This document shows positions 1 through 12,500 of a stretch of DNA of 64,000 nt, in pieces. Made by a program: the position numbers and the translations under genes. The DNA lies in contig CANQYI010000003.1 in assembly GCA_947628005.1 (NCBI GenBank), forward strand, positions 1 through 64,000, written 5' to 3'. How positions within the stretch are numbered: the first letter of the stretch is position 1; every line of letters begins with the position of its first letter. The notes under the pieces were generated by a model. It saw only the letters and a program-made list of their open reading frames with translations. It did no database searches and was not told the origin of the DNA. The DNA is from an uncultured Clostridia bacterium. Its GTDB lineage: Bacteria > Bacillota > Clostridia > TANB77 > CAG-465.

Positions 1-540
1 CAATATAGTAGTTGTAGTAACTTTAGTTCCATCTACTGTTCCATAATCATATATTATACCATTTGCAACATTATAAGCTGCTGTAGTGTATTTTAAGTTT
101 GCAAGTGTTAAACTACTATCTGAAAGTCCTGACAATGTTTGAGTACTAGTTGCCGCTACCGGATATTTTCCATCTGTTCCCATCAAATAGTGTTCAACTT
201 TATAATTAACACTATTTGCTGTCCATCTTGCATACAAAGTGGTATTTGCAGCAAATTTTGTAGTTGTAAAGCTTGTTGTTATAAATCCATTTGCATTTAT
301 CAATTGTGTTCCACCAGAAGCTGCATTTGTATCATAAAATCCTGCAAAAGTATATCCAGTTCTTGATGGTTTTGTTATTGCGTTAGCAGTTGTTGACATT
401 GCTGTTGTACATGCTGCTTCTTTATATATTCCAGTTGCATATTTCTCATATATTGCCGTTGTTCCATCTGCTGTTCCACCATTTTTATTTAATGTTATTG
501 TTAACACTTTTGGTGTCTTTGAAGCTGTTGCTGTAAGTGT
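1..540 (-). repeat. Long in-frame repeat, copy B (454-codon offset)
   Basis: Bases 1-540 match 1363-1902 at an offset of 1,362 bp, exactly 454 codons. The segment 181-480 is almost identical to 1543-1842; similarity fades on either side. It encodes a HYL-type module ('YKVEHYLMGTDGKYP...') and the following 'GYTFAGFYDTNAAS' InlB-type unit. The near identity points to a recent internal duplication or gene conversion within the giant gene. More copies may lie beyond the left edge. Confidence 0.85.
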
Positions 541-3500
541 TATAGCTGTGCCCTCTGGCATAGCTGGCCATGTAAATGTTGCAGCCGCATTTTTCTGTGC
601 AGCAAGATAAGTTGCATTACTACTATTCCATGATACGAATGCTAAATTATAACCTGTAACATTATTTGTAACAGTTGCTGTTATCGAAACACTTGCTTGA
701 TAGTAGTATTTTTGCTTAGATAAAGTTGTTATACTAGTAACATTTGCATCTTTTGCCGTTGTAAGATATCCATAACTTCTTCTATAATATAGTTTTATTT
801 CTCTTGTACCATTAGCAAGAATAGTTGTTGTAGTAACTGTTGATCCATCTACTGTTCCATGATCATATATTAATCCATTTGTTACCACATATGTAGATTT
901 TGTAAGTGTAGACAGTGTAAGTTGTGCTGCAGTTGTTCCTGTCTTATCTTCTGATAATGTTGGAGCATTGTCTGCAGGATAAGCTCCATTTGTTCCCATT
1001 ACGTAGTGCTTTACAACATATTTTGTGTCTGTTCTTGGAGATCTTGTTGCACTAGCAGTAAGAGTTATTGTAGTATTATCTGCCATTGCCGGCCATGTAA
1101 ATGCTGGCTTTGGATTTGCTGTCGTAGTTGCTATTATACCAGTATTACTACTTGCCCATGATTTAAATGGTTTTGAGTATCCAGTTTCCCCTGGTATTGT
1201 AGCAGTAAGGGCTGGTACTGTTGCTCCATAATAATATGTTAGTGTTTTATCTTTAACTGAGCCACTTGAATTTGTGATATCAGTTACATAGTCACCTGCT
1301 TTTAATACAAGTTTTCCTGATGTTCTTCTGTAATATAGCTTAATTACTGTTGTTCCCGCTGGTGCTACAGTAGTTGTAGTAACTTGGGTTCCACCTACTG
1401 TTCCGTGAGAATAGATTATACCATTTGCAACATTATAAGCTGTTGTAGTGTATTTTAAGTTTGCAAGTGTTAAAGAACTATCTGAAAGTCCTGATAATGT
1501 TTGAGTACTAGTTGCTGCTGTTGGATATTTTCCATCTGTTCCCATCAAATAGTGTTCAACTTTATAATTAACACTATTTGCTGTCCATCTTGCATATAAA
1601 GTAGTATTTGCAGCAAATTTTGTAGTTGTAAAGCTTGTTGTTATAAATCCATTTGCATTTATCAATTGTGTTCCACCAGAAGCTGCATTTGTATCATAAA
1701 ATCCTGCAAAAGTATATCCAGTTCTTGATGGTTTTGTTATTGCGTTAGCAGTTGTTGACATTGCTGTTGTACATGCTGCTTCTTTATATATTCCAGTTGC
1801 ATACTTTTCATATATTGCTGTTGTTCCGTCTGTTGTTCCACCATTTTTATTTAGTGTTATTGTTAACACTTTTGGTGCTGTAGTAGCACTAGCTGTAAGT
1901 GTTAAAGCAGTATTTTCTGCCATTGCAGGCCATGTAAACGTAGGTTTTGGATTTGCTGTAGTTGTAGGAATTAATGTTGTATTATTACATACCCAACTTG
2001 CAAATGTCGTATTATAACCTGTTACTGAAGCTAAAGTTGCGCTAAGAGATGGCACAGTTGCTCCATAATAATATTTTAAAGCAGTATCTTTTACAGAAGT
2101 TGAGCCATTTTTAATATCAGTTACATTACTTCCTATTTTTGGTGTTAAAGTTCCGTAAGTTCTCTTATAATATAAGTTTATTACTGTTGACTTATCACCT
2201 TTTATTGTTGTAGTTGTTACTACTTTTCCTCCGACTTGGCCGTTTAAATATAAAATTCCATTTGCCACTTTATAATCTGCAGTAGTTTTTGCAAGTGCAG
2301 ATAGTGTAACACTAGAATCAGTTGTACCAGATAAAGTTTCTGTAAGTTTAGCTGTAGCCGGATATTTTCCATCTGTTCCCATTACAAAGTGATTTACTTT
2401 GTATTCTGATTGACCTGCTGTGAATTTAGCTACAAGTTCTACATTTTCAGCACCTAAAGTAAATTTATATGATGCTGCAGTAGAAACTCTTTGATTATTC
2501 TTATACCAACCTTCAAATGAGTATCCAGCAGCTGCAGTAGCAGTTACGGTTACAGAAGAGTTGTAAGCATAAGTATTTGCACCAGTTGTAGTTCCACCTG
2601 CGGCAGGTGAACTAGATGTTTTAACTGTATAATTATTTATAGTCCATTTTGCATAATAAGTAATATTATCAGATGTAGATGTAGGAGTTATTTTTTGTCC
2701 TCCTGTTCCAATTAATGTACCTGATCCATTATTACTTGTTTCTGTACTATACCAACCATTAAATGTGTAACCTGTTTTTGAAGGAGTTGGTAAAGTTATT
2801 TGACTACCAGTATTAGATATAGTAGCTGTAACAGTTGCATCTCCTTCTGCAAATGTAAATACAGTAGGATTTGAAGTATCACTTGATAATGATCCAACAC
2901 CTGAAGATAATGTCCACTTAGTAACTGTTCTATTAGATTTTACATTAGCAATAGTATTTCCTCCATTAGTATCATAAGTTATTGTAAATTGAGGATTTAA
3001 TTCTATTGTTTGAGTAGAATTATAATTTCCTTGGTATTTTAATCCACCAGGATTTACAGTTAACGTGTAAGTGTTAATCTCCCACTTTGCATATAGTGTA
3101 GTATTAGCTGAAGGAGAGAATTTGCCTCCTGCCTGGCCTACTAAGTTTCCTGAACCATTATTATTAGTTTTACCATCATACCAACCCTTAAATGTATAGC
3201 CAACTCTTCTTGCAGTAGGTAATGTTATCTCATTTCCTTTTGCATTGTAGCTTGCTGTAAGAGTTGCATTTCCTGCTCCATATTTAAAGTTAGTAGGATT
3301 GCTTGTAGTACTATCTATGCTACCTTGTCCATCAAGTGACCAACTTACAAAGTTTCTAATTGAATTCATACTTGCAACATTATTTCCACCATTTACATCA
3401 AAAGTAACTACATATTTTTGTTCAGGTGCTTGTACCTGTAATGAAGTATTATAATTTTGAGTGTATTTTTTATCTCCTGGTTTTACTGTAAGGGTGTATC

Positions 3501-6500
3501 CATTTATTTGCCATTTAGCATGTAACGTAATATTACCTTTTGGCTCATAGTTTCCTCCTGCCTGTCCTACTAGATTTCCTGAACCATCGTTATTTGTTTC
3601 ATTATCATACCATCCCTTAAATGTATAACCTGTCTTTAATGGAGTTGGTAAAACTATTGCAGCGCCTGTATCAGAATAATTAGCTGTAAGTGTACCATTA
3701 CCTGCTCCATAAGTATATGTTGTAGGATTTTGTGTATTACTTGATATAGTTCCAAGTCCTGTTAAACTCCAACTTGTAAATGCTCTATTTGAAACTGAAT
3801 CTGAATAACTTGTTCCACCATTAGAATCAAATTTTACAGTATAAGTTTGTACAGGAGCGTCTACAGATTTCTTAGAATTATAATCTTGTTTGTATGTGCT
3901 TCCACCTGGATTTACAGTTAAAGTATATTGATTTACTTTAAAGTTACCAGTTATATTAACATTTCCTGCTGGCATAACAAATGTTGTTGTTGCAGAAGCA
4001 GTAGAAGCAATTTTTATATCAGTATTAGTTGTTGACCAACTACTAAATGAATAACCTGTGTTTGGAGTAGCCTTTATAGTTACTGTTTGTCCATATACAT
4101 ATGAACCACTCTTTTCTACCTTACCTCCTGAAGTTGCAGTAAGAGTTAATGTATAAGACTGTCTCTTATAGTACAATTTTAATATAAGTGATCCATCAGG
4201 TTTAATATTTGCTGATTTAAGAGTTCCATTTACAGTTTCATCAAATACATATCCTGTATAAGTATTTGCTTTAGCTGTAGCCAAGTCATCCGTTCTACCA
4301 TATGCGTCTTGCTTATAAGTAGGCTCTGTAGGATAAGTTCCATCTACATTTTGTAAGTAGTGATAAATTTTATATGGTGTTCCTTCATTTGCACCCCAAC
4401 CTGCGTATAAAGTAACGTTTTTATCTGTTGTAAAGTTATCTCCTGCCACACCTACTTTATTGTCAAGTTGTTCATCACTATACCAACCTTCTAAGTAATA
4501 ACCCTGTTTAGTTGCATTAGTTAATTTTATTGGATTATTTACATATTTAGCTAAAAGTGTACCATTTCCATTACCAAATGTAAATGTCTTATCTGTACTG
4601 TTATAATTTCCTATACCAGATTTTGTCCATCCGTCAAATGATTTTGTAGTATGGTCACCTGGTGTAGTTGGCGTTCCTCCATTAGCATTATAAACTATAT
4701 TGTATCCATCAGGTGGTGTAACTACCCCATCTATTGGATAAGTTTGTTCATACATTCCATATAATTCCTGTACGGTAGGATCATCATTATATGTTCCACC
4801 GTTAGGATTTATACTAACTTTTACTAATTTTCTTGAATAGTACAATTTTAATACTAAAGTTCCTTCTCCATTTACTACACCTTCACTGACTGTTCCTTCC
4901 ATCAAAGGAGCATATTCAAATCCAACGTATGATCTTGGAGTTGCTGTAACTTTTGTATCAGTTATTGCACTTAGTGTTTCTTCATAATCTAATTCAAATG
5001 TATAATCTAATTTTTGCTTGTAATGTTGTACCTTATAATTAGATTTTAAGGCTTCCCATTTTGCAACTAAGACTGTGTCTCCTATACCAAATGTAAATGT
5101 TTGAGTTGTGCTCTTTATTGGAGATACGGATGTAATTTTACCTGCGCCAGTCTTTGTCCAACCTGCAAATTCATAACCTGGTCTTACTGGTACTGGTATA
5201 TCCATTTCAAATCCATGTTGTTTATTTATTACTGTGTTCTTATTTGAATCAGACCATGTACCACCATTTGGATTAACTGTTAAATTATATTTATTTCTTG
5301 TGTAATATAATTTTAAAGTTAAACTTCCATCTTCTAGAACTGTTCCACTTAGCTTTGTTCCTTCAATATTTGGGTCAAATGTAAATCCTGCACTTGAATA
5401 ATCAAGTGGTTCAGTTGAAACTGTATCACCTGTGTTTGCATCTAATACTTTTGCCTCATATTGATCGAATCCATTTAAAGCAAGATTTTGTCTATAATGT
5501 TCTATTCTATAATTTGTCATTTTTGACCATATAGCATAGTACTGAGTATCAGAAGTAATATATTCTGCTTCTCCTGAAATTAAATAATCATTTCCTGGGA
5601 AAGCATCTTTATCTTTACTCCAACCTTTAAATGCATATCCTGGTCTTGTAGGTGGTACTTCTGGTAAGTAAGCAGAATCGTATTTTCTATATGTTAACAA
5701 TTCATAAACTGCTTCTGTACCATCATTTAAATAAGCTACCAAATTATATCTTGGTAATTTATCTGCTATGTATGCAGACTCACCTGAAGAAAGTTTTACA
5801 TTTCCACTCCAAGAGCCTCCCTCAATTTTAACATAGCATTTTTCTGTAGTTTCATAAATACCATTTGTACTTGCTACCACATAATTTCCGTCTATTGTAT
5901 TTGATACTGAAATAACTACATCACTGCTAGATGAAATATCAAATACATAACCTGAATCCGGAGCATAAATGATGTAATATCCATCATCTGATTGTAATGT
6001 TCCAGCCATTGAATCAAAACTTGCATTATGCGTACTAACATCTACTGCATCAACAGTAGCATATTGCCAGTTTGCTATATAAGTTCTATCTCCTATAGAT
6101 CCTTGTCTAATTACAACATTAAGTACTGGGTTTAAATCTTCGGGAGTTGACCAACCTTTAAATGCATAACCTTCTCTTATTGGGTTATTTAAGACTATAT
6201 CTTTAGTAAGTACTGTATAAGAAGTAGGGTTTGGTTCAACTTCTACACCATCATTTAATATATATCTAATTTTGTATCCATTTACACTAAATTTTGCAGT
6301 TATATCTACATCAGAAGCTGGCATAGTAAATGTTGTAGTCCTTGATTTACTATCTGTAAGATTTACTCCATTTGTAGTAGTTATCCAATTTGTGAATGTA
6401 AAACCATCATTTACAGTTGTAGATATTTCAACAGATTGTTCAAACTTATATGAATTTGCTCCACTAAGTTTACCTGCTCCTGCTGGATTTGCAAAAAGTG

Positions 6501-9500
6501 ATAAATTATATGAATTTCTAGTATAGTATAATTTTAATACCAAAATGTTATCAGGATCAGCAGATACTACACCTTCTAACTTAGTTCCATCAATACTACC
6601 ATCAAATGTGAAACCTTCTATTTCCTTTGGTGTAACGTTAACTGTAGAATCAGTATAATTAGATAAAGTTTCAAATTCTCTTAATGAGTATGAATCTCCA
6701 TATATATCTTCAGTATAATATTCTACTCTATATGGAACTTTTTCAGCTGTCCACTTAGCATATGCATTTACATCTGATCTTGGTGTATATGTAGCCCCTG
6801 CATCTCCCATTCTAGTATTAAATGTTTCATCTCTATACCAACCACCAAATGTGTATCCTAAACGTGAAGGTGATGGTAAAGTAATTGATTCATTCTTATA
6901 ATTTGCACTAATAGAAGCATCGCCTATATCAAAAGTAAATATTCCATTTTCAAAAGTTCCTTTTCCAGATCTAGACCAACCAGTAAATGTTTTATGAGCA
7001 TTAGTATTTTCTTCAGTAATTACTGCTGTACCCTTATTTAGTTCATAAGTTACAATAAAATCAGCTGGTGGTGTTGGATCTTCTATATTTTCAGTATGAC
7101 CATGTTTTTTACTTATTAGTGTATTAGAAGTAGACTCTCTAAATGTTCCTCCTTTTGGATCAACAGTTAGTGTATATTCTTTTCTAACATAGTATACTCT
7201 TAAAACTAGAGGATTTTCTTTATCAGCAATTATATTACCGCTAACATAAGCATTATCTACTGTATCATCACGAACATAACCTAAATATGATTTAGATTCT
7301 GCAGTAACTAAACTATTTGTTGTTCCAGTAAGTGTTTCTGTTTCCTTTATAGAATAAGTACCATCAACATTTTCTATATAATGTTCTACTTTATATATTG
7401 TATCATTTGCTTCTATCCATTTTGCATATAAAGTTTTGTTATCTTCTGATACATATTCACCTGAAGCATCTCCTGCTTTTTTATTAAAGTCTTCATCTTC
7501 ATACCAACCTGCAAATACATATCCATAACGTGTTGGTTCTGGAAGTATTACTGGTGCAAAATAGTAATTTGCAACTAAAGATCCTGAACCTATTCCATAT
7601 GTAAATGTACTTGTAGCTTTATCAAATGATCCTACTCCCATTCTTGTCCATTCTGTAAATGTCTTTGTTGAAACTGTATTAGCATCTTCTAGAGTAATAT
7701 CTCCTCCATAAGTTTCATATGTAATTATTGCATCTGCTTTTGGTAGAGGATTTTCTACTAAAAGAGTTTGACCATGTTTTTTATTTATTACTGTGCTTGC
7801 TGTAGTATTACCCCATGTTCCACCATTTGGATTAATTGTTAAACTATATAAATTTCTTATATAATATAATTTTAATTCCAAAGTACCATCTGGTAAAATA
7901 TTTGCACTTGTTAAAGTTCCAGGAATTGAGCTATCAAATGTAAATCCATTATATTCATTTATAGTTGCACTAACTTCAGCACCTGTAGTTCCATAATTTA
8001 CTACTTCTTCTTGTAAATCATAGCCATTTGCATCTACATTTTCTAAATAATATTTTATTTTATATTTTACATCGTCTCTTGGTCTCCATTTTGCATACAA
8101 TGTTTGAGACTCTGCTGGTAAATATGTCTTTCCGGCATCTCCTACTTTTTCTTCGTACTTATCATTTGTATACCAACCATCAAATATATAACCTACTTTT
8201 GTTGCATCTGGTAAAACTATTTCACTGTTTTTATAATTTGCAACAAAGGCTTCATTACCAATACCAAATGTATACAAATGAGTGTCATTATCAAATGTGC
8301 CTATACCAGTTCTTAGCCACTGTGTAAATGTATAAATTGATGTTGTATTTTCCTCTTTTAAATCTGCTTGTCCGTCATATAATTCATAAGATACTATAAT
8401 AGCTGGTGGCACTACTGGATCTTCTATTGGCTCAGTTTGACCATATTTCTTAGTTATAATAGTGCTTGAATTTGAGTCTCTAAATGTTCCACCATTTGGA
8501 TTTACTGTCAAATTATAGCTATTTCTTACATAGTACAATTTTAATTCCAAGCTACCATCTGGAGCAATAGTAGATGTTACTAAATTATTTGTATTCTTAG
8601 AATCAAATTTAAATCCATCATAAGTTCTTTGCTTTGCAGTAACTTTAGCATCTGTTGTACCAGTATAATAATCTGTATCAGCTAAATCATAACCTGTTGA
8701 AGTAACATTTTCTTTATAATGTAATACTTTATATTCTGTATTTGTGTTTGGTTTCCACTTTGCATATAGAGTTATTGAACCACTTGGTACATAACTTTGT
8801 CCTTCAGTACCTGCTTTTTTAGTAAATCTTTCATCTTCATACCAAGCCTCTAGTGTATATCCTACTTTAGTTGCTCCAGGAAGTGTTATGCTTCCTCCCA
8901 ACCATTTTGCATAAATATCATGGTCAGAATCAATTGTAACGTTAGTTGTTTCATTAACTAGAGTACCTGTAGTAAATGTATTAGTAGTATACCATCCACT
9001 AAATGAAAATACTGAATTTGTATTTTCTGTTGTAAGTTCAACTACACCATTATTTGTATTATATTGAACTGAAAATTCTTTTTTTGGAGAAGGTAGTGTA
9101 CCATATGGCTTATCAAAAGTTACTTTTTTAGAAGTATCTTCATTATTTGAAGTAGCATCGTTATATTTGTAAGTTACTTCATATTCATTTGCTTTATACG
9201 TTGCAGTTATCTTTTCGTCAGAATATGTGAAAGTATAATTTGTTCCACTTATATTTCCTTTTCCTTCTGTTAACCAACCATTGAAAGAATAACCTCTCTT
9301 TGTTGGTGTATCTATTTTAATAGTTTCTTCATATTTTCCATGTAAAACTGTATTAGAATTTGTGCCTGCATATATTCCAGTATTTGGATCAATAGTTAAT
9401 GTATAAGAATTTCTTGTGTAATATGATTTTAATACTAGTTCACCACCATACTCTGCTATACCAGATGCTTTAGTGTTATCATTTCCTAAATCATATTCAA

Positions 9501-12500
9501 ATCCATTAATTTCTTTTGGCTCAGCAAATACAGTAGAATCTACTGTTGCAGTTAAAGTTTCAGATAAATATAGTGAATATGAGCCATCTAACATTTCTAT
9601 GTAATGCTGAGAAGTATATGTAGTTTTTCCTGCACTCCAAATAGCATATAAAGTTACTATATCTCCATTTTTTGTAGTTAAATTTAATACTTCTTGTTCA
9701 TCTAAAAATTCCGGTTGTTTTGCATCTTTATTACGATCCCATCCTATGAAAGTGTAACCTGGTCTTTCATAAGTATTTGCTGATAATTTCTTTGGTATGC
9801 TATATTTGTGTGCACTAGGTTGCATTAATGCACCTGTTCCCTTATTTGGATCATATTTTATTGTATAATTTATTCCTTCAAAAGCAGCTGTAATTGATAC
9901 ATCAGAATCTGGCATTTCAAATGTAGTCTCAGAACTTAAGTTATTTTCAAGATTAGTATTATTTGTAGTTACAGTCCATTTAGTAAACATATATCCTGCA
10001 TTAGGAGTAGCTTTTATGCTTACAATCGTACCATAAGGATAATCTTGTGCTTTTTCTACTGTACCTGAATTTACAGGTGTAATTGAAAAGTTTAATGAAT
10101 GAACATTTCTTGTATAGTATAACTCTAATACTAAGCTACCATCAGGCTCTATATTACCTTTTGTAACTGTTCCTTCTATTGAACTATCAAATGTAAATCC
10201 AACATAATTCTTACTTGTAGCTATGGCTTGTGTATCAGTTATTCCTTGTAATTCATCTGTTTCATAAAGTTCATATCCATCTTTTGTAACATTTTCTCTA
10301 TAGTGTAAAACTTTATATGGAGTATCTGATCTTGCAGTCCACTTTGCTGTTAGTGATACTTCTTCATCAGGGATGTATTTTTCTGAAGCTGTTCCAACTC
10401 TTTTTGTACCATTATACCAACCTTCTAAGTCATAACCTTGTCTTGTTGCTTCAGGAAGTATTACTCCATCATTTTTATATCTAGCAGTTAAGACACCATC
10501 TCCATCTAAATATTTAAATTCGCTCTTTTCTGCATCAAATTCACCAATTCCTGTTTTCTTCCATTCAACGAACAAATTATTTGTGTAGTCTTCTTCCTTA
10601 CTGCTCACACCACCATTTCCATTATATGTAACCTTATAGCCAATTGCTGGTACAGGATTATCTATTCTTTCTATAGTCTCATACTTACCAGGAATTACTA
10701 CAGTTGATGTTACATCTTTATAAGATCCGTTTTGTGGATCAACTGTAAGTTTATATGTATTTCTAGTATAGTATACTTTAAGTAATAAAGAATTATCAGG
10801 TAATACTACACCTTCTGACTTTGTTCCATCAATATATTGGTTATATGAAAAACCTACATATTCTTTTAATGGAGCTGTTATAGTTGAATCTGTTGTAGCA
10901 GTATAAGTTTCTGTTTCATATAAATCATAATCTGTAGAATTTAAGTTTTCTCTGTAATATTCTACCTTATAATTTGATTTACCAGGTGCCCATTGAGCAG
11001 TTATAGTTGCATCTGAAGCATCAAATATAAATTTATTTGAGCTCATTGAACCCATTCCGTCAATTTTCCATCCAGTGAAGACATAACCTTGCTTTTTAGG
11101 ATTAACTATAGTAACGGATGTTTCAAATTTTCCTGTTATTGTGCTATTTTCAGTTGTATTTGCAAACGTTCCTCCATTAGGATCAACTGTTAAAGTATAT
11201 ATATTTCTTACATAATAGAATCTTAATGCAAGTGAACCATCACCATTAACATTTCCACTTGTTATATTTTTATCTATATTCTCATCATATGAGAAACCAA
11301 TATATTGTTTTGGTTCAGCACTTACAATTGTATCTGTAGTTGCTGTATAATTTTCAACACTATCTAATATAAATGCTGTAGAATTTAAATTTTCTAAGTA
11401 ATGTTCTACTCTATATTCAGATATTCCAACTTGCCATACTGCATATAAAGTTACTACGTCACCATCTTTTTCTGATAAGTTTTGTACTTCTTGTTCATCA
11501 CCAAAATCTGGCTGTGTTGCTTGACTATCTAAACTCCATCCTGCAAATGTATAACCAGGTTTTGTATAAGTATTTTTAGCTAATTTTTGTGGTACATTAA
11601 ACTGATGAACACTTTCAAATCTACTTCCTGTTCCACCATTAGGATCATATTTTATTTTATATTCAATATTTTTAAAATTAGCTGTTATTGTAACATTTTC
11701 TGCTGGCATCTTAAATGATGTAGTAGGAGAATTTTCATTATTTAATTTAAGTTTTGTACTTGAAGAAGTCCAATTTTTGAAAATATAACCTGTATTTGCA
11801 GTAGCAGATATAGTAACGTTATCCATGAAAATAGCTTTTGTACTTCCTGTTACTTTACCAGAATCTTTAGGGTATGTTACTAGTGTTACTGTAAATTCAT
11901 TAGCAGCAGTTATAACATTACCAGATAATGGTACTTTCTGTCCATGGCCTTCATTTTTAACATCATCTGTTACTGTACCCTCTAGTAAATCATATATAGC
12001 CAATACACCATTATCATCATGTTCAATTGTGTATTCGTATATCATTTCATTTCCAGAGGCAGATACATATGTTGCATTTTTTACTTCTGAATCTCCAAAT
12101 CTAATTGTAAGTTGTGGTTGACTTACTACAGTTATGTTTTCAGTCCATCTTACTGCAAAAGTTACTTTTGTACCCTCTTTATATTTTCCAGTCTCAGGAG
12201 ATATAACTTCTATTTCAGATACACTAGGAGCAATATTATCTAAGCAAATTTCATATTCTTCAGTTACAGTATTTACACCATCAGTAGTTTCAACAATGAT
12301 AGTTGTAGTTCCATCAGTTACTACTAAAGTGTCTGTATTAGTTGGTGCTATAAATTGAGCAGATCCCTCTTTAGATCTATATTTTGTATTATTTTTAGCG
12401 CTATCATCTAATCTGATATATACATTACCTTTTACCTTTTGACCAGGTGTATATGTTGCTCCACTAGCAGAATCTAAGCTAAAATATATTTTTCCAATAT

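Noticed and set aside
139-12358. Several plus-strand open frames of 60-100 codons inside the giant gene
   Set aside because: They lie opposite a clear repeat-coding frame, have low-complexity products and lack ribosome sites.
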